This document shows positions 1-8,117 of a stretch of DNA of 64,000 bases, piece after piece. Both the position numbers and the translations under genes were made by a program. The first letter of the stretch is position 1; every line of letters begins with the position of its first letter. The stretch lies in assembly GCA_023388195.1 (NCBI GenBank), contig JAEWGR010000077.1, positions 1 through 64,000 of the forward strand, given 5' to 3'. This DNA comes from Bacillota bacterium (GTDB lineage: Bacteria; Bacillota; Negativicutes; Sporomusales; Sporomusaceae). The notes under the pieces were generated by a model. That model made no database searches, was not told the DNA's origin, and saw nothing but the letters and a program-made list of their open reading frames with translations.

Positions 1-136
1 GGAAACGCCCGTTGTGCGTCTCCAGCTTATTTACCGGTCAACCCATTGCAAATTCCCGTTATTTGATTACACCGTATTACCGGTAAAACAGCCTCGTCTA
101 TAGTTCTCTAATTTCCAGCCCCTTTCCTAAAATATT

Positions 137-195
137 AAAAGGCCAAGGTTCATCCAAAATGAACCTTGGCCTTCAGCTTGTTAACTGATCAGCAC
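137..195 (-). promoter_or_regulatory. Two-hairpin attenuator leader, copy A
   Basis: Read on the minus strand, a TGCTGATCAG box carries TCAG, which can pair with CTGA 8 nt later. CTGA is followed at once by a long terminator stem (AAGGCCAAGGTTCAT, loop, complementary arm) ending in TTTT. This is the same two-part layout as eight other copies in the window. The controlled gene would lie to the left of base 1; no start codon for it is visible in 1-130. Confidence 0.7.
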
Positions 196-243
196 AGCAT
201 TTGTAATACAATGCAAATGAATTACTTATCTGTAATGGTAATT

Positions 244-272
244 ATATTATCATATTGGTCCCTCTCTGTCAA
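244..272 (-). promoter_or_regulatory. Sigma-A promoter of leader copy A
   Basis: On the minus strand, TTGACA (267-272) and TAATAT (244-249) are separated by exactly 17 nt. This is a near-consensus housekeeping promoter firing leftwards. Transcription would begin about 40 nt upstream of leader A, so the leader is a 5' untranslated element and not the terminator of an upstream gene. Confidence 0.65.
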
Positions 273-459
273 CGGGAAAACGAAAGGTATTTCAGCGGCC
301 CTAACACGCGCTCTTGTCCTTATCCAGGCACATTCTTGCTAAAGAACCCCATTTATGGTGCATATATCAAAAAATACCTGGGGCTTTTTGCTTCTTTTTT
401 TGCTATAAACCGGTAATTACTATAAAATAAGATTAAAAAAGAACAAGAGGTGCACATCC

Positions 460-870
460 ATGTCCTATTGGCTGGCAAAAACTGAGCCTGAAACCTTTAG
501 TTACTCTGATCTTGAGCGTTTAACCAAAGATATGTGGGACGGCGTCCGCAATTTTACCGCCGCCAAACATATCAAGGCCATGCAGCCTGGCGACCTGCTG
601 CTGATTTATCACTCCGGCAAGGAAAAAGCGATTGTCGGCGTAGCTGAGGCTGTCTCCGAACCGTATCCTGACCCTACGTCTGCCGATCCCCGTTTCTACA
701 CAATTGACGTTATCCCCCGCTATCGCCTGCCCCAGCCTGTCAGCCTGCGGACAATCAAAGCCAATTCCACCTTTGCCGACTGGGAACTGGTTCGCCAGTC
801 CCGCCTCTCCGTCATGCCGGTGTCTGCAAGCCATTGGCAGCTGATTATGGAATTGGCCGGTCAGGCCTAA
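460..870 (+). CDS. EVE domain-containing protein
   Basis: A 136-residue protein that spans one EVE domain, the PUA-like fold also found in thymocyte nuclear protein 1. The N-terminus MSYWLAKTEPETFSY and the WDGVRN and GDLLLIYHSGKEKAIVG segments are characteristic. EVE and related YTH/ASCH domains bind modified bases in DNA or RNA; the ligand here is unknown. The ATG follows AGAGGTGCACATCC, a good ribosome-binding site. It is monocistronic, and a region rich in inverted repeats follows. It sits at the edge of the C5-methyltransferase island, which is suggestive because some EVE proteins read modified cytosine, but it is on the opposite strand and has host-like base composition. Confidence 0.85.
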   Translation: MSYWLAKTEPETFSYSDLERLTKDMWDGVRNFTAAKHIKAMQPGDLLLIYHSGKEKAIVGVAEAVSEPYPDPTSADPRFYTIDVIPRYRLPQPVSLRTIKANSTFADWELVRQSRLSVMPVSASHWQLIMELAGQA

Positions 871-984
871 CCTGTCTGTGATCTAAATTGAGGCACTAGT
901 TCTAATGTCTCCGGCCACAGGAATTCTGCAATCAAAGAAGCAAAATATACGTCCCCGTGCTTCTTTTTATTCCTGGAAGGGTCA

Positions 985-1020
985 TAAAAAAAGAGATAAC
1001 CCTGCAATGAAGGTTATCTC
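985..1020 (-). terminator. Intrinsic terminator facing left
   Basis: GAGATAACC and GGTTATCTC form a perfect 9-bp stem with a 10-nt loop, followed on the minus strand by seven T residues. It probably ends transcription coming from the thyX end of the 1.3-6.9 kb operon. Confidence 0.7.
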
Positions 1021-1029
1021 AAAATTGGC

Positions 1030-1158
1030 CGTTAGATATAATACGGTTCACCGTATCATATCTAACGACGAAATCTGGGGATTCGATGCATTTCGTGGCA
1101 GTTTTCCAGCCTTAAAGTTCAACGATTGCTAACTTTCACTGTATCATGTCTGACGAAA
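1030..1158. repeat. Inverted repeat with a third partial copy at the island edge
   Basis: Bases 1030-1046 and 1051-1067 form a 17-bp inverted repeat with one mismatch around the tetraloop TTCA. The right arm (CCGTATCATATCTAACGA) recurs with a few changes at 1140-1157. Together with hairpins at 985-1020 and 1251-1268, this fills the roughly 400-bp gap between the EVE gene and thyX; I see no gene there. It could be a recombination or attachment remnant, a protein-binding site or terminators. No integrase is nearby. Confidence 0.45.
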
Positions 1159-1250
1159 CTACTTGTGCCTCGACAGTCTCCCTAATTTTATTATGTAGTT
1201 TTGTTTTCACAATATTGTCACCCCCAAACAACCACTTGAATTGTCCACAA

Positions 1251-1268
1251 AACGCCTGAGAGGGCGTT
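1251..1268 (-). terminator. Weak hairpin just downstream of thyX
   Basis: AACGCC pairs with GGCGTT across a short loop, and a TTTTG tract follows on the minus strand. It lies 19 bases past the thyX stop codon. It is a plausible weak terminator, with the stronger one at 985-1020 as backup. Confidence 0.4.
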
Positions 1269-1286
1269 GCCAAAAGGGGGGGTTTA

Positions 1287-1913
1287 TTAGTCAAACCGAA
1301 TATCGTCAAATATCATAGGCAAGAGTTCTCGCATCCTTTGAAACAAAGGTATGCTAACTTCTCTCATTTGCGGGTGAGCCTTTTGGGAAGTACGGAGTTT
1401 AAAGAAATGCCGCCATTCCCTTAAGTTCATTGTTACGATAATTTCAGCCTTGAGGCTGTTCGGCAAAACGCTACGCGCCTGTTCAGGTTTTGCCCCGCAT
1501 CCGATTAAGGCAATATACGCATCTTCAGCTATTTTCATTTGATTCATCCATATTGAGTAGGGCTCAGAGCCTTCCTCCCAAAAACATGGCTTTATAAAGG
1601 TAAGCTCGTTGCCAAACTTATCTTGCGAATAATTACAGTATCGAGTGCTTTCTTGGCTGTAGCTTGCGATTCTGTGACGTACAATTTCGTGAGTGACACC
1701 ACGGTCACAGATAATCCTGACTGTAATTTTTTCATGTTCGATAACGGACTCGTGTCCGCTCTTAATTATCCTTCTTATAAATGGCTCAGCAGTCTCTGCA
1801 TTGAGGCCGCTCTCGCTCTTGTAACACACACGCCCATAAGTTTCTATACTTTGAAGAATTGCCTGAGGATTAATCATCCCAATTAACTCAAATGACGGAG
1901 AAATGACTCTCAT
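1287..1913 (-). CDS. thyX: Flavin-dependent thymidylate synthase ThyX
   Basis: A 208-residue ThyX, which makes dTMP from dUMP using methylene-THF, FAD and NADPH. The diagnostic RHR-x7-S signature is intact (RHRIASYSQES), as is the preceding HE-rich substrate segment (SGHESVIEHEKITV) and the C-terminal LREWRHFFKLR segment. The ATG is preceded by TTAGGAGGCGTAGGT. It is the last gene of an AT-rich minus-strand operon, 35 bases after the unknown Rossmann-like gene. Being short and AT-rich like its neighbours, it may have travelled with the island and not be the housekeeping copy. Whether it takes part in the island's function, for instance nucleotide supply or base modification, is unknown. Confidence 0.92.
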   Translation of the reverse strand: MRVISPSFELIGMINPQAILQSIETYGRVCYKSESGLNAETAEPFIRRIIKSGHESVIEHEKITVRIICDRGVTHEIVRHRIASYSQESTRYCNYSQDKFGNELTFIKPCFWEEGSEPYSIWMNQMKIAEDAYIALIGCGAKPEQARSVLPNSLKAEIIVTMNLREWRHFFKLRTSQKAHPQMREVSIPLFQRMRELLPMIFDDIRFD

Positions 1914-1948
1914 ACCTACGCCTCCTAATTAATGTTTTCGCATGCACG

Positions 1949-2938
1949 TTATTGAGCGAATTCTTTTATTTTTTTCAAGTCGATAATTGTAATATTATCG
2001 CTTGGCTCAGAATATTTCTGCGCGTTATACATTTCAGGTATGGCATAACACACTTGTATGCTGGGATTTTGTAGTGCAACGATTGCCGTTGCAACGGTAG
2101 AAAGCTTTGTGTTAAGAGGCACTATTATGTGATTTTCATTAGGTTTATGAGAAATAACGTTATTTAGCGCCTCAATGCTCTTTTCGACATCCCGACAAGA
2201 AAAGGTAAAGGATTCGCTGTTAACGCCTTGAAAGCTATTTTTCCATTCATCGAATTTCTTTTTGAAGTATCTCATCGCTTCTTCGTGATTAACATCTGTT
2301 GGTTCATTGCCGTCACCAAGCGAAAGTAAATCGGGTTCAAGGATTTCAATAAGACGTGTAGCTCTTTCTGTTTCATACCCTGTTAGTACAATCAAATGAT
2401 TTTTTGCTGACGGCTTGAGTAGCCCTGGATAACCTATAACATTTCTAACATCACGACATCCCTTACTCAGCCAAATTTTATCCGGAGAATCACCACCGGA
2501 ATACTTCGAAGCACCATTATATAAACATAGAACAGATTCGAATTTCTGCTTATTATCATATAACAGTCGGAGAAGTATTAACAAAGCTTCATGCGTAAAT
2601 GTGGAAATATCAACGACAATGGAATGTATACCTTTATTGATTAACATTCTTACAATGTCTGTCATCCCATCAGCAATACTAACCGGGTCTTCAATATTTA
2701 TTTCTTTTATTTGGTTTTTCTGTAATTGCTTGCATATAGCATCTATATTTTCCTGGTTTTCCATACCGGAGTTTACACTAGTATTTCTCAATATGATAGT
2801 TTCACCAATTTCGTCAGCTTTTAGGGATAATGGGATAGAGACACTTCGTTTCTCAAAACTTGCGAAACAAATAAACGCACATTGTGATGGAAGAAATTCG
2901 TTGATCTGAAACTTTGCTATTTTATTTATGCCTTCCAT
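1949..2938 (-). CDS. Unknown Rossmann-like protein of the putative defence operon
   Basis: A 329-residue soluble protein that I do not recognise as a named family. The sequence alternates beta strands and helices in two halves: an N-terminal part with strands such as HSIVVDISTFTH, and a C-terminal part with HLIVLTGYETERATRLIEIL and HIIVPLNTKLSTVATAIVAL. This reads like a double Rossmann or CARF-type sensor layout, but that is inference from strand pattern only. There is no P-loop, HD or obvious nuclease motif. It starts 3 bases after the ATPase stop with GGAGGAG upstream, so it is tightly co-translated with the ATPase, HD and methyltransferase genes. It could be the sensor or the missing effector of the system. 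Confidence 0.6.
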   Translation of the reverse strand: MEGINKIAKFQINEFLPSQCAFICFASFEKRSVSIPLSLKADEIGETIILRNTSVNSGMENQENIDAICKQLQKNQIKEINIEDPVSIADGMTDIVRMLINKGIHSIVVDISTFTHEALLILLRLLYDNKQKFESVLCLYNGASKYSGGDSPDKIWLSKGCRDVRNVIGYPGLLKPSAKNHLIVLTGYETERATRLIEILEPDLLSLGDGNEPTDVNHEEAMRYFKKKFDEWKNSFQGVNSESFTFSCRDVEKSIEALNNVISHKPNENHIIVPLNTKLSTVATAIVALQNPSIQVCYAIPEMYNAQKYSEPSDNITIIDLKKIKEFAQ

Positions 2939-2941
2939 CGA

Positions 2942-4750
2942 TTACTCCTCCCAAAAATCAGCGAGTGTCAGTTGCATAATTCCGTTTTCCTCGTCGGTGC
3001 CTTTCGCAGGTATTTCTCTCAATTGTTTTCCATTACTAATAGCCCGTTTCAAATCCGCATTAGTCATAAACAAATACCCCTGGAAGCCAGTCGGATCAAG
3101 TGTAAATATTGGCGCGAAACATCTATTGAGCACATACAACGGAGTTCGCCCATTTCCATCCTTATTACCTATTTGTGATTCATGCAAAAAACCGAGCCTC
3201 ACTCCAAGGTTAAAGACACTTTTTAATTCGAGATCTGGTTGATTAGAAAGCGCTATTGAGAATACTTTTCTTTCTGATCTATCGGATATAAGAATTTCAT
3301 GAAATGTCTTGCCCATCGCATTGATTAAGTTTCCGAGTTTATCTGTGCTGTAGTACGGAGAGTCAGTTATTGCAATAGGTAAATCATCATCGTTTATCCG
3401 TTCACTTTTTCTAAGTTCATTAAAAAGATAAAAATCCGCCTTGGCTCTCATTACTTCATCTTGAATTGAGGGACTAATAAAATCAACACACCCCTCCTCA
3501 TAGGTATTGGCTGCCTTATCATACATTTTAGCAACAGCATCTAATAAATAGCGAATAATACCCGACGAAAGATGAATGACATTATCCAACCCCGCATACT
3601 TGTACGTCATGCGTGATTTTCGAGTTCCTCCAAGGTCGCGGATAAAATTCGGAATTGCATAACGCCTAACATCATCACTCTCTCTGTAACCTCTACCTGA
3701 TTCAGGATAAGCCTGACGAATTTTCTTTTCCTCTTCCTTTATTTTTTGTTCCTGATTGCTATCAGTTGGAAAAAAGTCATTCGGGTCAGCCTCTATTTCT
3801 GATATTTTAAGTCTTCTACGCAATATATCGATTGCCTTTTTATGAAAATCTGCTGTTTTTGTTGTGTACAGATATGAGATATTTACATCTTGATAATCAT
3901 GCGGTGATTCAACCAATATACCCGCACTCGTCAAGAAAGTCTTATATAAACCAATTTGCGATGACACTTTCAGACTAATCGTAGGCTGTGTTCTACAGGC
4001 AAGCCAAGAATTCAGAATCTCAGTCTGAATTCTACTCAAGTTATCAGCGTCATCTATAAAAATAAACAGCGGCTTATTTTGGGGAAATCCAGGCAAAGTA
4101 CTAAGTTTCTTAAACACGGGAACGATAAATCGAGTGAAAGACAACAAGGGCAAAGAATATGAATAATCGACACTATTTGTATTAAACAACCGCATTAAAT
4201 ATGGGATAAAATCACAAACCATTAGAAACATATGTTCATGCAAAGAATTGAAGAAAGTCTTTGCTGATGTAAAATCTACATCAATTTCATCTTTGCATCC
4301 GGCAGCTCTCAAATATCGCAAATAGCAATTTTGATAAAACTCCTCATATGCTTTGCGGTTGTAGCATTCTTCATCAAATGGGATAACCGAAAGATTATGA
4401 AGCATATGCATGACAATGTGAACTGACATAAAATGTTCATTTAGCATATATGGCGCATGCTTATCATCAAGTTTACGCAATTCTTGTAAGTTTAAACTTG
4501 TTTTCTTTATTGGCACACATAATGCTATAAAGGAAAGCTCGCTGAAACGTTTTCCTTCTCTAATCATAAGAACATCCGGTAAAGAACAGCGAATAAGCAT
4601 GCTTTTTCCACAACCACGCGCACCCGTTATGAGAATGTTCCCTTCACGCGTGATTTCCGGGTAATCTGAATACATCTCCACAAAGAGTTGATCCGCTCGT
4701 TCTGCTGTTAAATCTTCAGGACTTATGATTTCAAACGGATTTTTGCTCAT
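2942..4750 (-). CDS. ORC/CDC6-like AAA ATPase
   Basis: A 602-residue protein with an N-terminal P-loop NTPase domain. Walker A is GARGCGKSM near residue 43 and Walker B is LFIFIDDADNLS near residue 230. The start MSKNPFEIISPEDL followed by NILITGARGCGKS resembles the ORC/CDC6-type ATPases annotated in defence loci. The C-terminal 250 residues look like a helical or winged-helix region with no motif I can name. Its ATG overlaps the stop of the HD gene by four bases (ATGA), indicating translational coupling. Probable role: the ATP-driven sensor or switch of the island, with the HD protein as a candidate effector. The ATPase identity is secure; the system function is inference. Confidence 0.75.
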   Translation of the reverse strand: MSKNPFEIISPEDLTAERADQLFVEMYSDYPEITREGNILITGARGCGKSMLIRCSLPDVLMIREGKRFSELSFIALCVPIKKTSLNLQELRKLDDKHAPYMLNEHFMSVHIVMHMLHNLSVIPFDEECYNRKAYEEFYQNCYLRYLRAAGCKDEIDVDFTSAKTFFNSLHEHMFLMVCDFIPYLMRLFNTNSVDYSYSLPLLSFTRFIVPVFKKLSTLPGFPQNKPLFIFIDDADNLSRIQTEILNSWLACRTQPTISLKVSSQIGLYKTFLTSAGILVESPHDYQDVNISYLYTTKTADFHKKAIDILRRRLKISEIEADPNDFFPTDSNQEQKIKEEEKKIRQAYPESGRGYRESDDVRRYAIPNFIRDLGGTRKSRMTYKYAGLDNVIHLSSGIIRYLLDAVAKMYDKAANTYEEGCVDFISPSIQDEVMRAKADFYLFNELRKSERINDDDLPIAITDSPYYSTDKLGNLINAMGKTFHEILISDRSERKVFSIALSNQPDLELKSVFNLGVRLGFLHESQIGNKDGNGRTPLYVLNRCFAPIFTLDPTGFQGYLFMTNADLKRAISNGKQLREIPAKGTDEENGIMQLTLADFWEE

Positions 4751-5787
4751 GCATCGACCCCTCCAGACATTGCATTTTTCAACTCCGTGCCCGTAGAAAA
4801 GTTATCTACACGATTGCTTTCAAGAAAGTCTTCAAACTTTGTGCAACCTGGCTCAGGATAACCAAGCAGCCTTAGCCGAAATGTCTGTTCATGGGCACAT
4901 TTTCGATTACTGCCTTTACCCATAACACAAATTATTACATTGATGGTTGTTATACCAATGTAATCCCCGGCATATTTTCGGCAGTATTCCAATTCTCTCA
5001 TACATTTGGCAAGTCGTATTTTTATTTCATCATAAAGAAAAATTGTTTTATCTCCCTTGCCAAGTTGTTTTTGCGTATGCTCATATGATATATGGTAACG
5101 AAACGATATAGTTTCTCCCTCAATGCAAATTGGTTCGAGCGAAGCTGAATATGCGTGAAACACCTCATTTTGTTTCGGTATACTAATACCAAAGCAACGG
5201 CTTATATCATCCGCTAGTTCATCAGCAAACCGCAATACAGCAGCAATCAAAGTAGGTCTTATTGACAGACCATTACAAAATCCTTTTATCTCTAAATGAC
5301 GAAGAGTATCTTTATCTTTTGTGATTTTATCGGAATACCCGCCGTGAGACGTGGCGATATCGACAACATATCTTTGCTCAATACCATCAAGCGGGACACT
5401 TTTACCTAATTCATCAATCGCTCTACCAATTTCTTGCTCATGATCTTCGCGGCCATAAATATTACCAACATCATGAAAATGAATGGCAAGAAGCAATAGA
5501 AAGATTTCATAACCCTTTAGTTCAGCGACTTTTGCTCCAAGAATATCGGCAGCTTTTTTCATAACCATTTGAACATGTTCGACTCCATGATCGGTTAATA
5601 AACCATCCCCCGCGATAGCTGCTCCTAATGTCACAACAGGATGTTTATTCTTGTTAAGAAAATTCTCTATGTAACGGAACTCTTCAATCAAGTCCCGCTT
5701 TGTTTGAGGGAATTGATCAGCCAATTTCTTATGCCATCGCTGCTCTAATTCGTATTTAAGTTTATCTTCCGGATTGAAATAATTCAT
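4747..5787 (-). CDS. HD-superfamily phosphohydrolase domain protein
   Basis: A 346-residue protein with an HD-type metal site. LTDHGVEH gives the first histidines, HFHDVGN the central HD pair, HEQEIGRAI a further histidine, and RFADELADDI the closing aspartate region. HD enzymes cleave phosphoester bonds in nucleotides or nucleic acids. The ring of metal ligands looks complete, so catalysis is plausible. The preferred ATG at 5787 has TGAGGTGCGAGCA upstream; an alternative ATG at 5808 overlaps the methyltransferase stop and lacks a ribosome-binding site. Sandwiched between a C5 methyltransferase and an AAA ATPase, it is the best candidate for an effector in this operon. The substrate is unknown. 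Confidence 0.75.
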   Translation of the reverse strand: MNYFNPEDKLKYELEQRWHKKLADQFPQTKRDLIEEFRYIENFLNKNKHPVVTLGAAIAGDGLLTDHGVEHVQMVMKKAADILGAKVAELKGYEIFLLLLAIHFHDVGNIYGREDHEQEIGRAIDELGKSVPLDGIEQRYVVDIATSHGGYSDKITKDKDTLRHLEIKGFCNGLSIRPTLIAAVLRFADELADDISRCFGISIPKQNEVFHAYSASLEPICIEGETISFRYHISYEHTQKQLGKGDKTIFLYDEIKIRLAKCMRELEYCRKYAGDYIGITTINVIICVMGKGSNRKCAHEQTFRLRLLGYPEPGCTKFEDFLESNRVDNFSTGTELKNAMSGGVDA

Positions 5788-5797
5788 TGCTCGCACC

Positions 5798-6862
5798 TCA
5801 AAAATCATTTACGATAGTTTGGAATACATGCTTTGCCAATAAGGGCGGAACAGCATTTCCAACCTGTTGCTGCTGATAACCTATACTGCCTTTAAACACG
5901 TAGCTGTCAGGGAAAGATTGCAATCGAGCCGCCTCGCGCACGGATAGCCCACGATTGCACTTTGGATGAATCAGCATGTTTTTTCGATAGTTCCCTATCA
6001 CGACCGAGACATCATCCTCGCATAACCTATGATAAATTCCTGTATGGCAACGTGATGTATCAGCATAATTACCCATAAGTGCTGGTGGAATCGAAGTCCA
6101 ATTTCCCCCTTGTTTTATATATTGATATCTTTCCAAGATATAATCAGCATTTCGAGATACTAAATGCCCAGAGCACTCGGTTAAGCCATTCCTCATGAGC
6201 TCAGCATAGCTGTTATCACTATCCTGCGCATATGGTAAAATATCGATATTAGAACCATTGCAAAGACGAGGTAAATCAGAAAACGCGTCACGCACTGTGA
6301 CCATTGGGGCAACTTTTGTAGGCCCAAGATTAACCTTTTTTCCAGCCCTTGATCCCACAATGAACAATCGGCTCCTTTTTTGCGGCACTCCAAAATCAGA
6401 GGCTTTAAGAACCGCATGAGAACACTCATAACCAGCGGCATTAAAATCGGCGAGTATTTCCTTAAAGAAAGCCCCTGACTCCATTTCAATCATACCCGTA
6501 ACATTCTCGAACACGACCCATTTGGGAGTTAGGAGCCTTAAAATACGAACGAATTCCTTGTATAACCAATTACTTTTATTTTCGCGATTGTTGGTACGTC
6601 TATTAGATGTTGAGAAGCCTTGGCAGGGAGCACCACCAAAAAGTACTATCTCATATCCAGAAATATCGATAGGTATTTCTGTAATCTCTCGTATGTCTTT
6701 GTTAATTACATTCGTGTTAGGGTGATTCGCTTTATATGTTTCTGCGGCATATTTATCTAATTCTATCGAGTGCTTCACAATTATTCCGGCAGACTCAGCA
6801 CCAAGAGACATTCCCCCTGCACCAGAAAAAAGGTCAACACCAATCATTGTCTGTGTAGTCAA
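5798..6862 (-). CDS. DNA (cytosine-5-)-methyltransferase
   Basis: A 354-residue C5 methyltransferase that transfers methyl from SAM to cytosine in DNA. The canonical motifs are in order: DLFSGAGGMS (I, SAM binding), GGAPCQGFST (IV, catalytic Cys), ENV (VI), QKRSRLFIVGS (VIII), SVREAARLQSFPDSY (IX) and QQVGNAVPPLLA (X). The region between VIII and IX is short, suggesting a compact target-recognition domain. I favour a TTG start at 6862 because GGGGGTGATCC sits 8 bases upstream; GTG at 6871 and ATG at 6847 are alternatives. It is the first gene of the operon. No recognisable restriction endonuclease accompanies it; the HD, ATPase and unknown genes take that place. Confidence 0.93.
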   Translation of the reverse strand: MTTQTMIGVDLFSGAGGMSLGAESAGIIVKHSIELDKYAAETYKANHPNTNVINKDIREITEIPIDISGYEIVLFGGAPCQGFSTSNRRTNNRENKSNWLYKEFVRILRLLTPKWVVFENVTGMIEMESGAFFKEILADFNAAGYECSHAVLKASDFGVPQKRSRLFIVGSRAGKKVNLGPTKVAPMVTVRDAFSDLPRLCNGSNIDILPYAQDSDNSYAELMRNGLTECSGHLVSRNADYILERYQYIKQGGNWTSIPPALMGNYADTSRCHTGIYHRLCEDDVSVVIGNYRKNMLIHPKCNRGLSVREAARLQSFPDSYVFKGSIGYQQQQVGNAVPPLLAKHVFQTIVNDF

Positions 6863-7045
6863 GTGGATCACCCCCTCGCCGAAATCAAATCCTAAAATTT
6901 GTATTAAGAAAAATTTTTAAGTCCTTCAGATCATATATACCTTGTCAATGAAGATTTCCAGAACTTATTTCACGTCTCTTCAATACCGCGCGGATTCGCA
7001 CAGATATGTCAGTATACTTATATAGAAATTTCCATGCAAATACAA

Positions 7046-7216
7046 AAGTTCCTGCAAATACCACCATTATTCGCAGGAACTTCGACTACTTTTCGCCATC
7101 AAAGGTGGTACGGTTATCCGTATCGGGTCAAACGGTGCTAGAAAAGGCAATGAGGTCTGCCCTCATTGCCCTCACGACAGACTAAAAAAGAGCAATTCAT
7201 TCAAAGACTGCTCTTT
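7046..7216. other. Cluster of three hairpins upstream of the methyltransferase operon
   Basis: Three inverted repeats occur in a row: AGTTCCTGC/GCAGGAACT (7046-7082), GGCAATGAGG/CCTCATTGCC (7147-7170) and AAAGAGCA/TGCTCTTTT (7184-7216). No credible gene is seen between 6863 and 7825. The third resembles an intrinsic terminator; the others could be operator or RNA structures. Confidence 0.4.
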
Positions 7217-7280
7217 TGCACATCATTCTTTAGGTGTATTGTATTTTTGCCGTTCAATCAAGATATCATCAATCGTTTTG

Positions 7281-7361
7281 ACTGGTGGCTGTTTTCTTTC
7301 GTGGATATAGTCCCCTTCGCCGCTATCATACTGTTGCAGGAAGCGTACCATGCCGACCGGA
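7281..7361 (+). repeat. Direct repeat R1, first copy
   Basis: About 81 bp, matched with about 85 percent identity by 7621-7700; both begin ACTGGT and end in ACCATGCCG(A/G)CCGGA. In the second copy it lies just upstream of the toxin promoter region. It marks a tandem duplication of the toxin locus. Confidence 0.7.
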
Positions 7362-7457
7362 CCTAAAATTGAATTAAAGCAGACAAACCAGCTTCTCTAA
7401 TTCGCGGGATTCATCACACTTACTGTGACAATCCCTGCGTCACGTCTCACTTTACTC

Positions 7458-7588
7458 AAAAGAAATAATCGCCCCTGTCTCCAAATAGCGGCGATTATTT
7501 CCATAACACGTTTGGGCTAACCGTTTTCCCGGTTAGACAGCCTGTGGGGCTGACGTGTGTCGAGCACGTCAGTCCTTTTCTTATATTA
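7458..7588 (+). repeat. Direct repeat R2, first copy: degenerate toxin tail
   Basis: This copy starts with the last codons of the toxin (AAGAAATAA) and continues through the same downstream hairpins as 7891-8018: AATAATCGCC/GGCGATTATT at 7465-7499, then CTGACGTG/CACGTCAG followed by TCCTTTT. The toxin start and ribosome-binding site are gone, so this is a decayed copy of the locus. Confidence 0.65.
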
Positions 7589-7620
7589 GGGAAAACACAG
7601 GGACAGGGAATATGTTTTAT

Positions 7621-7700
7621 ACTGGTCGCTGTTTTCTTGCCTGAGTATAGTCCCTTCGCCACTATCATACTATTACAGGAAGCGTACCATGCCGGCCGGA
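7621..7700 (+). repeat. Direct repeat R1, second copy
   Basis: Partner of 7281-7361, located about 125 bases upstream of the intact toxin start codon. Confidence 0.7.
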
Positions 7701-7825
7701 AGGCGTATACGAACGTTCAAACAAAAGGTGAAGCACTCACTTTTATGGAAGAATATGCTATAATAGGCGTAACACGCTGTCTTGGGAGCGGTTGGCCACA
7801 CCCTTTTAGAAAGGGGGTGGTATTT

Positions 7826-7900
7826 ATGACTACTTATGAAGCTCTGACATTTGCTATAGCATTTGCCACGCTCATGGTATTAGTCGTAAAAAAGAAATAA
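7826..7900 (+). CDS. Putative holin-like type I toxin (Hol_Tox family)
   Basis: A 24-residue peptide beginning MTTYEALTFAIAFATLMVLV and ending in KKK: a single hydrophobic helix with a basic tail. The TYEAL start is typical of the Hol_Tox (TxpA/BsrG-like) membrane peptides of Firmicute type I toxin-antitoxin pairs. The ribosome-binding site AAAGGGGGTGG lies just upstream of the ATG and can pair with CCACACCC 10-20 bases earlier, so it is likely sequestered in a hairpin, as in known type I toxins. A TATAAT box lies about 65 bases upstream. The antisense antitoxin RNA is expected to overlap the 3' end, but its promoter cannot be fixed by eye. Confidence 0.75.
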   Translation: MTTYEALTFAIAFATLMVLVVKKK

Positions 7901-8018
7901 TCGCCCCTGGCTCAATAGCGGCGATTATTCTTTAACTCCGTAACTGAGGGCTAACCGTTCGGTTAGACAACCTGCCGGGCTGGCGTGCTTGTAACACGTC
8001 AGTCCTTTTCTTATATTA
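7891..8018 (+). repeat. Direct repeat R2, second copy: toxin 3' end and terminators
   Basis: Contains the toxin stop codon, the hairpin AATAATCGCC/GGCGATTATT (7897-7929), a CTAACCG/CGGTTAG hairpin, and a CTGGCGTG/CACGTCAG hairpin followed by TCCTTTTC. Differences from the first copy (for example CTGACGTG against CTGGCGTG) keep the stems paired, which supports selection on RNA structure. Confidence 0.65.
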
Positions 8019-8083
8019 TACCAACAGAATTAACTATATGCAACTGACCAGAAAAAAATCCGGGTTTGCCTGTCCGGCTTTAC

Positions 8084-8111
8084 TTGCAATTCACTTGAAA
8101 AGGGCTATAAT
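8084..8111 (+). promoter_or_regulatory. Predicted promoter of the 8.1-kb RNA
   Basis: TTGCAA (8084-8089) and TATAAT (8106-8111) are separated by 16 nt. It precedes a structured stretch without a credible reading frame. Confidence 0.5.
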
Positions 8112-8117
8112 TAAAAA

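Noticed and set aside
340..412. Possible preQ1-like riboswitch upstream of the EVE gene
   Set aside because: There is an A-rich stretch after a CCCCA/TGGGG stem, but the conserved preQ1 core is not matched; it is better read as a weak terminator.
905..1132. Open frame of 75 codons after the EVE gene
   Set aside because: It runs through a terminator hairpin and inverted repeats, has no ribosome-binding site and no protein-like composition.
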